Assembly (NCBI GenBank): GCA_950022655.1
Contig: OX465590.1
Span: forward strand, 40,319,218 to 40,383,217
Length of the DNA stretch: 64,000 nt
Source: Alentia gelatinosa
Lineage: Eukaryota; Annelida; Polychaeta; Phyllodocida; Polynoidae
Direction of reading: 5' to 3'
Positions 31,318-42,880 of this stretch are shown here, piece by piece. The notes below the pieces were generated by a model. The model was not told the DNA's origin, made no database searches, and saw only the letters and a list, made by a program, of their open reading frames with translations. Each line of letters starts with the position of its first letter. Positions within the stretch are counted from its first letter, which is position 1. The translations under genes were made by a program, and so were the position numbers.

Positions 31318-31905
31318 GGGGGGGATAAGTTTCTTTATTGAGACTAAGTTGTTACAATCACGTTGAAGGTTATAAATATCATACTCATTGATCCCAATAA
31401 AGGGGCTGAGACCTCAGCCTATTTGTAAGACAGGTTTTCATGGTCTAGCCTAGAGTTCGTGTCATCGATTACGGACATGGTTTTATAGAACAAAAGTCTC
31501 CATCAATTCCAAGGTACACATTTAGTACAAGGAACAATCTGAAGAAGATTCAACAAACACTTTGTCTACATTCAGTAGAGTATTTAACAATAATCCAGTT
31601 TCAAACAATGGACGGGTAAATCGTGTCTAGATTTACAAATCCCATACGCTATTTCTAAGCTTAGATCTAGTTAGTGATTTGAAGCTAGCATAAGTTCCAG
31701 TCTTTATCATGGTACCACCAGACCAATATTTTACCGGGATTTCACCAATATTTAGGTTATATTCATAGACAAAAAGATATGAGAGGCGTATAGAGGTCCA
31801 CATTCCGTGTGCTAGATATTTTGTTACAAGTAATTGTAAAGATACGCTACACTTCATTATATATTTCCAGATACCTCGAATAAAACATATCCATGACAAA
31901 GTTTA
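31318..31905 (-). pseudogene. 3' end of a LINE, copy 2
   Basis: The minus-strand frame ending at 31633 closes with YASFKSLTRSKLRNSVWDL, equivalent to the FKKLSKTV..EIWNL ending at 10963. The 3' UTR shares CCATGAAAACCTG, GGCTGAGGTCTCAGCC and CTCAATAAAGAAAC with the 10408 copy and ends at a G-run (31317). 5'-truncated and inactive. Confidence 0.6.
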
Positions 31906-32499
31906 TTGTATGATTTAAACAAATATATCAATTTCACCTTGCCTTACAGAAAGCCACGCTATATTTTTCTCTCTATATTTTTCAGGTTTTCATTAATGTG
32001 CCTGATATGCGATCCGCTGAAGCAAACGAATGGAGCCAGATAAACCAGATGAAAAATAACTGGAGTTTGTGCACTGTAACCGTAGACCACTGACGCCGGG
32101 CGGAATTTCCGGAATGTGAAAATGGGAAGGCACAATCATAAACATGTTTCAGAGCGCGCCAGAAAAAAAAACGGCATAAATTATACAAGGAGCTGGAAAC
32201 ATGATTTCTTTTCCGAAGAATCCAAGTAATGCAGCACACTATAACCTTCGACCAACAAGCACAAGGACTGAGACTTGCACTCTAGCCGGAAAAAATTTAT
32301 GTCTATAGATTCAGAATGAACTTCCCACTATCCCAGCTCCGACCACTGATAAAACGTCATATGCCAAAGAGCGCAGCAGCTCCTGACGGTATAAAGAGTG
32401 GAGATGTGTGTATTATCACGTCCACACTGCAGGGTAGTTGGTATTCAAGCTGTGTATCCTAGTCAAGGTTATGATGCCGATTTACGTTTAGGACGTAGT
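31906..32499. other. No gene recognised
   Basis: No repeats shared with other regions. 32085-32175 has moderate CpG content. No supported frame. Confidence 0.35.
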
Positions 32500-33165
32500 A
32501 AATTATAGTGTCTGTGTATATAGAAATATCAATAATCCTTAAGGGGTGTGTGTACATTTATTATCTGACTAATATAAAGTGTCCGTAGAAAACACATAGG
32601 GAGTGTGTATCACCATACCCAGTGCATACAGATATGTTGTATATAAAAATATCAATAATCATTAAGGGGTGTGTGTACATTCATTATCTGACTGATATAA
32701 AGTGTCCGTAGAAAACACATAGGGAGTGTGTATCACCATACCCAGTGCATACAGATATGTTGTATATAGAAATATCAATAATCATTAAGGGGTGCATGTA
32801 CATTTATTATCTGACTGATATAAAGTGTCCGTAGAAAACACATAGGGAGTGTGTATCAGCATACCCGGAGCATACAGATATGTTGTATATAAAAATATCA
32901 ATAATCATTAAGGGGTGAATGTACATCTATTATCTGACTGATATAAAGTGTCCGTAGAAAACACATAGGGAGTGTGTATCAGCATACCCGAAGCATACAG
33001 ATATGTTGTATATAAAAATATCAATAATCATTAAGGGGTGAATGTACATCTATTATCCACCTAATACAAAGTGTCCGTAGAAAATACATAGGCAGTGTGT
33101 ATCATCATACCCGGAGCATACAGATATACTGTATATAGAAATATCAATAATCATAAAGGTATGTA
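32500..33165. repeat. Minisatellite, 123-bp period, about 5.4 units
   Basis: GTCCGTAGAAAACACATAGG recurs at about 32581, 32704, 32827, 32950 and 33073, an exact 123-bp step. Each unit is the 73-bp unit of 58.3-60.0 kb enlarged by about 50 bases containing ATATCAATAATCATTAAGG. Confidence 0.9.
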
Positions 33166-33172
33166 TGTACGC

Positions 33173-33470
33173 TTACCTCACCCCTGGTATATTTTCCCCA
33201 TTGACTTAACATTAGGTACTCATATTCAATGTTCCTAGAGTATCTAAAGAAGATACTCAACGGGGGATTATGTCACAGATGTTAGCCAATTAGTTAATGT
33301 AAGGGATAAGATAAATTCAGAAACCTATATATTTTTACGGTCAGAGCTCGATCCCATCTCGTTTGAATCGCTACATAATTCATGTAGCTTTGCCTTGTGA
33401 ATTATTATGCTATTCAAACTTGACAGGATATTAGCTCTGACCATAAACTTTCATAGGTTTCCTCAATAAT
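33173..33470 (+). mobile_element. 298-bp double-foldback MITE, copy 5
   Basis: CTTACCTCACCCCTGGTAT to GGTTTCCTCAATAAT, the most diverged of the full-length copies. It directly follows the 123-bp minisatellite. Confidence 0.8.
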
Positions 33471-33524
33471 AGCATACCATGGTAGCAGCTCAATTAATGC
33501 ATGAAGATTATTGCCGTTGACAGT

Positions 33525-33668
33525 ATGCACAATAATACCATGGTTTTAATCAACATGGTCGTATTCTCCGTGTAGATGTCGCGCAGTAATATCCGAGCGA
33601 ATGCGATGATATTACATAACGTCAACTACTAGGAGAATGCAACTATGTAAATCAAAATCATGGTAATG
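33525..33668. mobile_element. Small foldback, ACCATGATTTTGAT family, copy 1
   Basis: Arms ACCATGGTTTTAATCAACATG and ATCAAAATCATGGTAATG, inner arms GTATTCTCC / GGAGAATGC, and centre GTAATATCCGAGCG / GATATTAC (33586-33615). A matching copy is at 56562-56664. Confidence 0.7.
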
Positions 33669-34210
33669 TTGTATTTATCACTCAGCATTCAAAATATAAC
33701 TTATCAAAGGAATGAAAAAATAACCATCGATCTTTTCAAGCACTACTGTTCACACTAAGAGCTACAGCCTTCCGTATTCTACTCAGTAGTGATCTGTAGG
33801 CTCTGTAGGTTTAGTACGGAGGCTCAGTATTAGGTAGATAATAAAATCCAATAAACAGCTTAACCCAGTCAGAAAATGATGAATATGTGGAACTTTCGTA
33901 AAAGTTAATTCAATAAAGTAACATTAGAATGTCGGTGCGTTCAGCAGTAGCAATACGGGTATGAGCTATTTCCGGGTTGGGCACTGATTCTTGGTGCTAT
34001 GGATGCAGCATGGAGTTGTCCCATTACACTAAGTCCATATAAGGAATAGAGTAGACCGATTAGCCAATGACTGCATTCGCAGCAAACCCCGACCTTGACC
34101 CTGACCTCCTTACATGATATTTATAGCGCCTTGGGACAGTTCTACGGTCGAGAGTTGACCTCGAATCTTAGGGGCCACAACCACCCTCGATGTGCAGGAG
34201 ATATCGCCGC
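33669..34210. other. No gene recognised
   Basis: No repeat match and no supported frame. 34085-34105 has GACCTTGACCCTGACC, a minor direct repeat. Confidence 0.35.
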
Positions 34211-34214
34211 TTAA

Positions 34215-35143
34215 GTCCCGTTCACACTGTGCGACTGGAGGGCTTGCAACTAGCGGCACCTAGCTAGAGACGGGAAATGCGTTAAACGGGATTCACACGG
34301 TGGGATTCATGTACCTCACAGGCCGTTTGTCTGAGACAAATCCTGTTGAGATTCGGTACTAGAACACAATCTCCTCGTGTGAATGACAGGCTTTCATTTT
34401 GCTGAGACAACATTTTTCTCTTGCAATTGTCGGCGACAATCGCCCCTAACAAGGAACAGAATCTCATGAGATTTTGACTTTAAACAGGTTTAAAATTTAG
34501 AGGGACATTTTGGTGAGGCAAATGTATTTCACACATTCTCCCCCAATCTGTGGGTCTCAGCGGTCTCAAATAACACCTATTCACACGGGGAAGTACCCTG
34601 AGTCGGCGACTGTGTACCCTGTGTACCCTGTGTACCCTGTGTAGGGGTGTAGGGGTGAGACTATGTACCTGTTAAATCTTCTCATGTGAATTGAATCCGC
34701 CATGTTCCCCTGAGACTGTAGAACACCCCAATCTGTGAAACTTTGTTCCCAGTTGGAAATAGTAGCCGACTGGCGCAAAGGTGTGAAGTACACCAGTCTC
34801 AGGTCCATTTGTCCCACCGTGTGAATCCCATTTTACGAAATGCGCGGTACGCCCAGTCGGAAAGGTACGCTTCAATATGTGTGTGAACCACTGCCCCTAC
34901 GACTAGAAAGTTTACAACGGGGCATACCTCAGTACGCGCAGTTGGCGACAAGTGGTATCAAATATCAAGTTCATATTTGATATTTAAAATGCTTGTGATT
35001 GGGCGTACCAGGTACCTCCAGTTGGCGACTGGAGGTACCTGGTACGTCCAGTCGCAGACTAGCGGAAAGCTTGCACTTCACACTGTGTGTTTTGAAGCCC
35101 TAGGCCTTCAAAGCTACCTCCAGTCGCACAGTGTGAACTGGGC
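34215..35143. mobile_element. Foldback element, TTCACACTGTGCGACTGG family, copy 2
   Basis: TTAA on the left (34211-34214), then GTCCCGTTCACACTGTGCGA; right end CAGTCGCACAGTGTGAACTG followed by GGCATTAG. GGTACCTCCAGT and GGTACGCCCAGTCG words are repeated inside. Interrupted by 34286-34832. Confidence 0.75.
34286..34832. mobile_element. Nested foldback, TTCACACGGTGGGATTC family
   Basis: CGGGATTCACACGGTGGGAT pairs with TCCCACCGTGTGAATCCCAT. The interior repeats GTACC, GTACCC and TCACA words, including a run of four TGTGTACCC-like units at 34610-34640. The flanks are TTAA on the left and TTTA on the right; outside them GAAATGCG is directly repeated (34275-34282, 34837-34844). Confidence 0.75.
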
Positions 35144-36085
35144 ATTAGTGCACTTCTATTGACCATTTGAAAAAACTTGGTCTTCTAATCGTCATCACTT
35201 GAAAAATCATACTATTAACATGTGCATATTTTTACTCGAAAACTGGTCCCTACATTTAAATTGCTTTATATGAAATATGCAGGTCAAGGTCTGCGCATGC
35301 CACATTCGCTACGCACTAAATATCGTATTGAATATTTAATCGTTTGTTATACTGCCCGAGATCATGGAAAAATACCAAAATCCCATCACGTTTCTATTGA
35401 ATCTTGAAGTATACGCAACCTTGCTTTATTACTCTTGGAAATCCCACCAAAAATTAGTCACTAAGTTCTGAGCACTTTCATCTATTTAACTGAGACCAAA
35501 ACCCCGTCATGCTTGACATATATAGCCTATCTATAGTGGTAGTCTTATAACTCTAAAAGCATCATGCACTGTCGCACATGAGGAGATATTGTGTGGACAG
35601 TGGTAGAAATAGGCCTACATTCAGTAGGGTCTAGGGTTCGTATCTAGGGTTAATTTGCTGTCTAGTATGATAAAGAGTCAATCTCGAAGTGATAACGCAA
35701 TGACTGCCATTAGGTACTTATATGGAACATTATCGAGAATCGTATAAATAGACAAAACTCCACGAGTTTGGATGCGCCACAATCATCATCGAGGTGAAGC
35801 TGAGTGATGATAACAGCGCATCCGAAAGAGTCGAGTATTGTTTATTTTATGATTTGAGTACAGTTCTGGATTTATTTCACCCCTTTTAAGGACATTAGAA
35901 TAGCATTGCAATATCAGAATAATTCAAATTACTTCGCAAATCCAGTTAGGAACGTATAAAAGATCTCCATATTGACGTTTCGCCTATTATCTCAAATCCT
36001 TGCTACTGATTGGCCAGTCGATTATGACGTCATCTCATATCACTCTGCCACACCCATGGCGTAATATTGTGATATGGGTGATCGT

Positions 36086-36086
<1 letters not shown>
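35144..36086. other. No gene recognised; one decayed hairpin
   Basis: 35757-35895 is a decayed copy of the hairpin family at 1153 and 53009 (CCACGAGTTTGGATGCG with GCGCATCCG, then GATTTATTTCACCCC). The remainder looks single-copy, without a supported frame. Confidence 0.4.

Positions 36087-36150
<64 letters not shown>
36087..36150. repeat. (TA)n microsatellite
   Basis: About 32 uninterrupted TA units. Confidence 0.95.
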
Positions 36151-36155
<5 letters not shown>

Positions 36156-36913
36156 ATTCCTATGGCTAAACTTGTACCATGGATGAGATAATAACTAAAC
36201 CCCATCAGCTCTTTCCATATTGATACCTTCCCTACCTCACCCACATAGTCCCCAACCCTACAATGCGCCCATCTTTTCTCACCTCCTCGCCCTCGGCGGT
36301 GGAGAATTCTATATTGCCGTTAGTGAACTAGCATGCCCTCTAGCGTCCAAGCCTCACACTACAGACCCGCCCTACCTTACCACAAAAGACAGGCTGTCGC
36401 CATTTCCTTTTCAATTTGTATTTTTAACTCTGATTCAATTCTGGAGAAGGTTGTAGAATCTGGCGGTATTCCGCGGGATTCTGTGGGGGCGGGTGACGGA
36501 GGGGGCTCACGGAGTAACCCCTCCCTCCCTCCCCACCCCCACACGCTTGTCACCAGTGTTTGGTTTGGTGTATGTCAACCGACAATAGCAGATCCCCTCC
36601 ATTTTGATTTTTCGCCCACTTTTCTCCCTGGCGGTTGAGATGGGGTGGATGTGGGGTATAGGTAAGGCCGGTAATCCTACACAGCGGCATTGCCTGCTGT
36701 CTTGTCAGTAGACTCTGGCTGCTTCCGCCGGCCCATGCTTTAATCAAGGTAATTAGGAGGGATGAAACACTTGCTAATTATGAGAACATATAGTGGCGAC
36801 ACCGACCCTCCCAGCCCCCTTAACACCACTCAAATCCCAGTGGACTTGAATTCGCACATGCACTTGGGCCATCATCTATAGCGTGTGGGTGGAGCCACGG
36901 AGGGTTGAGTGCA
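36151..36913. other. No gene recognised
   Basis: C-rich and mixed sequence. The open frames at 36220-36638 lack domains or splice support. 36480-36545 is G-rich then C-rich. Confidence 0.35.
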
Positions 36914-37566
36914 CGGTAAAAGGAGAACTCGACCCGAGGCGAATTCGACCCGCAGTTGTCAGGGGAAATCTCGACCCGTTTTGGAGAAATCGATTGGAGA
37001 ACTCGACCCGAGGCGACCTCGACCCGAGGGGAACTCGACCCGTGGTTGTCAGGTGAAATCTCGACCCGTTTTGGAGAAATCGATTGGAGAACTCGACCCG
37101 TTTCAGATATTTATGGATAAGATAGTTTAATATAGAAGTAAAGATCTGACTCGTTAGAATTTAAACTGATAAATCAGCAGGTTTAGAAAATAAGTCTAGT
37201 TATGTTTAGGTGTAGGGTTAAGGTTAGGGATAGGGTTAGGAATAGGGTTAGGGTTAGGAAAAGGGTTAGGGATAAGGATAGGGTTAGGGATAGGGTTAGG
37301 GTTAGGGATAACGTCAGGGTTAGGGATAGGGTTGGGGTTAGGAATAGGCTTAGGGGAAGTATTTTCTGTTAGTTTTCTTCCCCAGAAGAGACCAAACTTG
37401 AAGCCAAGATAACATACTTACTACTTAACATAGTATTTATCCACAGTTGCAATTAGATACCTGATTTGTGAAAATTTAAAATGGTTCGAGTTCACTACGG
37501 GTTGAGTTTCTTACGGGTCAAGTTTCTTACGGGTCGAGTTCGTTACGGGTCGAGTTCTCCAGTATT
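36914..37566 (+). mobile_element. Telomere-like-core element, copy 2 (complete)
   Basis: Terminal inverted repeats CGGTAAAAGGAGAACTCGAC and (complement) GAATACTGGAGAACTCGACC. The left arm repeats AACTCGACCCG six times within 36926-37100, including an approximately 80-bp tandem duplication. The core (37205-37355) is TTAGGG/ATAGGG. The right arm repeats ACGGGTCGAGTT (37480-37560). GAGTGCA directly flanks both ends (36907-36913, 37567-37573), a likely 7-bp target duplication. Non-coding. Confidence 0.75.
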
Positions 37567-37589
37567 CGAGTGCATAGCAGAGAAAGTTG

Positions 37590-38115
37590 ATGGTCCAGAG
37601 ACAAATTTTTTATTTCTTTTTTGTAAAGGCTTTATTGATTCGATTAAGTACAAATCGCTCTTTCAGCAACGGCGCGGTATGAAACAATGAAAAAAACAGA
37701 AAACTGTATGGAGATGTACAATGCATCAAACACTTCAGCGATAACGTCCAAAGGTATAGCTAGTAAGATAGGTGCTAACTTCACATTAATTGTGCTTTTC
37801 TATCATCGGAATGGAATATATAGGACTCTATCTGGAATATTACTAAGCGATGATGCAACCTATATGGTTATCTTAGTGGTATTCATTGCTGTATTTCCCT
37901 TAGTTTAGTTAGAATACCTTTTTTAAATGCCGATTTAGATCCGTTGTTTTGTACATCTAAAGGTAGCGAGTTCCAGATGCTCTCCGGAGCCATCTTTGCC
38001 TTTGCGCGGCCGAGTTATGATACGTATCATCACCAGGCATGCACGTTTGTTCACATCGAAATGGTTTCCTGGGTCGAGAAAGACAATATCCCATACAGGT
38101 TCCTATAAGGCCTCT
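37590..38115 (-). pseudogene. 3' end of a LINE, copy 3 (different lineage)
   Basis: Minus-strand codons from about 38010 to 37899 read AKMAPESIWNSLPLDVQ and then SAFKKGILTKLREIQQ and a stop, matching the common C-terminal IWNSLP...FKKxL motif of CR1/L2-like polymerases. The frame is shifted upstream of that point. The 3' end reads AATCAATAAAGCCTTTAC with A-rich tail at about 37590-37625. 5'-truncated and inactive. Confidence 0.65.
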
Positions 38116-38116
38116 C

Positions 38117-38129
38117 GTTGCCTAGCAAC
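38117..38129. promoter_or_regulatory. X-box, 1-base spacer form
   Basis: GTTGCCTAGCAAC fits the RFX consensus with a single-base spacer. It sits at the 5' edge of the CpG-rich region that carries two more X-boxes. Confidence 0.45.
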
Positions 38130-40093
38130 GCTGATGATATTTCGCTAAACTGAACAAAGGTAAGTCCAGGTACGGCGCAGTGAAAATGCGACTTGGAAAC
38201 ATTCACCAGGAACAACGAATGCAATAAATCTGCAGCGAAAAGACATGCTGTAGTTTTCTTAATCGCACAATAATCTGTGACTGTATATGACTTGTATTTG
38301 TCCTTTTGTAACTGTAAGCTGCTGGAAACACTAAAGCATGGGAATGCCTTCTTCTATGTGTTTTAATATTCCCGTACTTTGAACTGCCAGACTTGTTATT
38401 AACGTCGAACTATTAACTAATATTACTAATAAGTCGGGGACGAGTCCCGCCGACGGCCGAGAGACACATCGTCTACTTTAACTTTTCCACCTTTGACATT
38501 ATGCGACGGTTTAGAGAACGGCTTTGGGTGCAATTCCCCACTTTATTCGTGATATTTCCAAAAAGCTGCCTGCCGCCTGAGAGAGAAAAAAAAAGCCAAG
38601 TTGGTACCAGGCACTAAGGGTCGGCCAGATTTAGAAACACGCATCTGCTGTCACACGAAGTAGGCCTATGCCTGCAGTCACTGCCTATATTTAGGGGCCT
38701 CAATAGGCCCAAATATAAACTTAAGACGGGCCTATTTTTTTGTATTCATACCTGCCTTGTACCATCCAGATAAAGGAGTATAAGGGGGGGGAGGGGAATA
38801 GGGTTGAGGAGAAAAATACTAGAGTGTATGCCCCTGTCGTCTATAGTTCTTAATCTGGCCATTAGGTGGCAGGCAGCCCATGGTCTGTATTCCTATCTTT
38901 TCCTTCCGAGTGCAAAAGAAACTTGACCAAGGCGAATTAGGTTTTTTTTTCTTCTCCTCTTTCAACCAAAGGAATTGACATTTTGAGTTAACTTTTTTGT
39001 CGCTAGGCGTCCAAGCTGAGCGAGAAGGATGAACTTTTCAGAGCAAACCGTTACGGCGAGTGTGATGGCCGCGAATTTACCCACAGGAAAGTGTTTAAGG
39101 CGGAAAAAGTCCATAAGAAATCGCACCAAGCTCAATTTGCGGTGAACACTGCAAAGAAAGCGCTCCAATATCTCCAGTATACCATCGGCCACTCCGGAAA
39201 GACTTCCACAAGTGCCCGGAGACAAACCCAACCCATGCACGACTTCTCAGCCATCGCATAAACACAGACCCGAAAATTAATTGCGTCAAAGTCGTCCCCA
39301 AAAGAAACCCTAATAAAACGAAAGATCAACCTGCAGAAGAGACACACGGACGAGCCTCTAACTTAAACAAGCAGGCAAAACTAAGGGATCAACCAAAAGG
39401 GCAAAATTCTTTTGTTACCAGGTAATTTCCTAGGCGTTATTTTCGGCTGCTCTAAGTCGCGCCGTTTCGTGCTTTTTTATTCTCGATCCGGGCGCCGCCT
39501 GCATTTCACAAAATATCCTCCTTTTCTCGCGATTTAAAGGGCAACCGCGTGCGCCGACAAATATCAACAGATTTGTATTTTTCCCCCGGAGTGCGAAAGA
39601 AAAGTTGTATAGACCTGTGTGTAGATTTGAATCCAATTAAAGCGGACGTGCTCTGCTGTTGTCTATTTCGGGGGGCCTTCCCGTTAGGAGCAGTGGATTT
39701 CATTAGAGGCCCTCCGCGAGTATAGGAAATTACAGAGTAATTCGCGATTTTGACAAATGTCGTCTGCTCTGCAATCTAGAGTACAGAAAGCGCGGGAAAC
39801 TACTGCTGCTGCAACCCACCGTCGGGCAATGGCGTTTTAAGCCAGCGTACGTAGAGAATGTATTATTAAGGGGAAATTTCCGCTGGCTTTTTTTGCAATG
39901 GAACGCCATTGTCTTCCATTACGCTTCAACTCCGCGTCCGATAAAAAGCGGGAGAAATGTTATACAGCTCTACTTTCTGGGCTATATTATTTAGATTCAA
40001 ACGAAGAACAAAAAAAAACACCTCCACCGTCTCCCGCCGCTCCGAGCCACCGTTATGTAAATCAATTATCTTCAAATTCCCCAATCTATTTCG

Positions 40094-40107
40094 GTTGCCA
40101 TGGCAAC
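40094..40107. promoter_or_regulatory. Palindromic X-box (RFX-type site)
   Basis: GTTGCCATGGCAAC, extended by one G:C pair on each side to a 16-base palindrome. In the CpG-rich region. Confidence 0.55.
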
Positions 40108-40238
40108 CAAACTCAAATACTATTAATCTGATGAAGTAGCGGCGGCAAAAAAGCGGCGGCGCGAGGCACAGGCAGGCAAATACAAATTTGAAGAATTACA
40201 TTGTCGGCTCTTTTTCTTGGTGGCTTTCGCCGGAGCCC

Positions 40239-40252
40239 GTTGCCATGGCAAC
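40239..40252. promoter_or_regulatory. Palindromic X-box (RFX-type site)
   Basis: Second exact GTTGCCATGGCAAC, 145 bp from the previous one and about 120 bp from a YY1-like AAAATGGCGG. Confidence 0.55.
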
Positions 40253-40750
40253 AGAATAAAAGGGAAATTTTGTCTTGCCAGTTGCCGGAAAAGGAATGCA
40301 TTTTAGCTGACATAAAACGCGCCGGCGCCGGCAAAACCTAAGACACAGGGCTGACGCCACGCAACAAAAATGGCGGAATGAGCGATGAAAATATTGATTC
40401 GTTGGAAATACGCCGCATCGTCATTTTATCGGCGAGAAGTTGAGTTTGAGTGTTTTTCTCGGCCGTTTGGGCCCGTTTTTGTGGCTAGTTGATGATGTTT
40501 TGCTTGATGTAGCTCTTGCATGATTGGCCGACTCAGGCAGAAAGGCTTGTCTCTCTGCGCGCGGGCAGGGCTTTTGTTGGGCGGCCATTTTCCCTCTAAC
40601 ATTAAATAGCAGTATTGATTGAAAGATGAAACAAAACCCCCTCCGTGCTCCGTATGTAATAAACCAGTATTAAAACCCAACCCCGCGTCGCCGTACAAGG
40701 AGGCCGGCAGACGGGCCGCCATGTTGGTGCTAGCACCACACACCCGCCAC

Positions 40751-41133
40751 ATCCCTATACACGCCGTTATAGAGTTAAATATACCTCTATATCTGGTGGT
40801 ATGTTCTCTCTAGTTTATATATATATCGTGGATATTATGGATACCACAGATTAAACCACATAAATATACATATGAACATCTATTATTGAATATAATTTTC
40901 CCTTTACACGCCTTTATAGAGTTAAATATACCTCTATATATGGTGGTATGTTCTCTCTAGTTTATATATGTATCGTGGATATTATGGATACCACAGATTA
41001 AACAACATGCGTTTAGATCTCTCCATAAATATCCACGTATAGAAACCACTCATATTGAATATAATTCGTCCCTATACATGCCTTTATAGAGTTAATTATA
41101 TCTCTATGTATGATGATATGTTGTCTCTAGTTG

Positions 41134-41197
<64 letters not shown>

Positions 41198-41344
41198 GGA
41201 TACTATGGATACCACAGATTATACCACATAAATATACACGTATATTAACATCTATCATTGAATATAATTTGTCCCTACATTCATGTGTTTGTATATTAAA
41301 TCTCTATATATGGTACATTTTCTCTCCAGTTTATACATACATAC

Positions 41345-41376
<32 letters not shown>

Positions 41377-41640
41377 ATAAATATAAATATATATATGTAT
41401 ATATTTATATACCATGGATATCATGGATACCATAGATTAAAGCACATGCGGATCTCTATATAGTATATCCGCGTATAGAAACCTCGCATATCAAATATAA
41501 TTCATCCCTATACATGCTTTTATAGAGTTAAATATATCTCCATATATGGTGGCATCTTCTCTCTAGTTTATACATATATATCTCCCTCTAAATATACACG
41601 TATCTAAACCTCTCATATCGAACATAATTCGTTCAGTGGG
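40751..41640. repeat. Tandem repeat of about 165-235-bp units, five units
   Basis: Units share TTTATAGAGTTAAATATA, GGTGGTATGTTCTCTCTAG, ATGGATACCACAGATTA and GAATATAATT. Length differences come mainly from TA microsatellites (41143-41196, 41333-41410) inside units 3 and 4. The array starts directly at the edge of the CpG-rich region. Confidence 0.85.
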
Positions 41641-42507
41641 TTTCCCTTATACATCTACAATAACCCCAAGTTGTTGTCATAGTACCACCAAGGACAATGC
41701 CGCTAGCGGTGTCTATATTCTACATCAGATGCACATACCCAACCCACTCACTTTGCCAGTTTCACTATAAAATCTATAACAACGGAAATATTCTAGCGGT
41801 AAAAGTAAATCACTATGACGCAGGAGCCCGCCATCCTTAATGATTCACAGAGGAGGTCACGTGATCGCCTAGGTGAATTATGGGTATTTTAGACGAGGAA
41901 AGGGGAGAGGGAAGAGGGAGTTAATTATGATTATTTATGTCACATTACTGGGGCAGGTTTGACGTGAGTGAAAAAACTAATAACGTCAGATCTATAAATG
42001 CGGAGGCTTTTTTCAATGATTAAAATACTCTGAATTTCTAATGAGAGTGTTGGGGCGTAGATATGTGATTGGGTTTTATCTAAAACAGCCTTTAAAATGT
42101 ATCTCTCGCGTATGTGATTGTTTCCATCTGCAGATCTGCGTGCTCATAGCCGTGGCAATGAATCTGTCGGCATATGTTTAAATAAGAAGTAAAAAAACAC
42201 GGTCGCTGTACTGGGATCACACATAAATTCCCTGCTATTTGTAAAGAATGACTCAACTATTGAGATGTAAAGGAAGCTTACAGTGAGAATTTTCTTGGTG
42301 AAATGTATATCAAAGCTTTAAATATGTCACTGGTTTGTCTGAACAAACAGGTAAATTATATATGTAAATGTTGTGTAAAATTTCCTCTTCTGAGTTGGGT
42401 TTTCTCCCGTCAACTCTCTGCGTCATTCTCATGGAATTTTTTTTTATATATGTAAGTGGCCTGAATATCCAAACTACATTTATGTATACATGTGTACATG
42501 TATACAT
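41641..42507. other. No gene recognised
   Basis: Mixed single-copy-looking DNA. A short frame at 42368-42664 runs into the next element and has no domain. Confidence 0.35.
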
Positions 42508-42880
42508 AGACGATAATTGTGGACATGCGGCTGTAAACCATCAGTGGTTCACGCGTTGTAATACACGAGCGTTAACAAATGTATTACGGTATCAACCTCC
42601 AGTGGTTTACAGAGCCGCCTGTCTACAAAACCATCGTCTGTGTATGTGTTATCCAGCCTCTTGAATAAATTTAACCCAGGAATTGCAATATGAAAGGGTA
42701 CAACAATAGGGACTTTTTTTGCTCTATATTACCAAGTGACTATATTCCCTTATACTATGGTTTTGAAGGCATATACCATGGATTTGAATCCGGGTACCAC
42801 AGCTATGGTATCAGGCATGTCTTATACAATAGGTAGTGGTTTACTGAGTACCCATATATTTTCAATGGGAACTTTGTATA
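42508..42880. mobile_element. About 360-bp dispersed element, copy 2
   Basis: Matches 6441-6799: GTGGACATGCGGCTGTAAACC, centre GTAATACACGAGCGTTAAC with TGTATTAC, then CAATAGGGACT, TATGGTTTTGA, ATACCATGG and TTTTCAATGGG. Confidence 0.65.

Larger units (their letters stand above)
38130..40750. promoter_or_regulatory. CpG-rich, promoter-like region
   Basis: CpG density rises clearly, especially 39420-39850 and 40140-40740. It contains two exact palindromic X-boxes (below), an E2F-like GCGCGGGAAAC (about 39790), and three YY1-like words: AAAATGGCGG (40367-40376), GCGGCCATTTTCC (40581-40593) and GCCGCCATGTTGG (40715-40727). Donor-like AAAGGTAAGT is at about 38157 on the plus strand. A 5' promoter or first exon is plausible, perhaps of the minus-strand zinc-finger gene about 11 kb away or of an unseen plus-strand gene. 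38.97-39.26 kb has an open plus-strand frame after CGCTAG but no recognised domain. No coding exon is claimed. Confidence 0.5.

Noticed and set aside
32500..33165. CRISPR-like spacing of repeats
   Set aside because: Units are directly contiguous at 123 bp with near-identical whole units; there are no unique spacers and the genome is eukaryotic.
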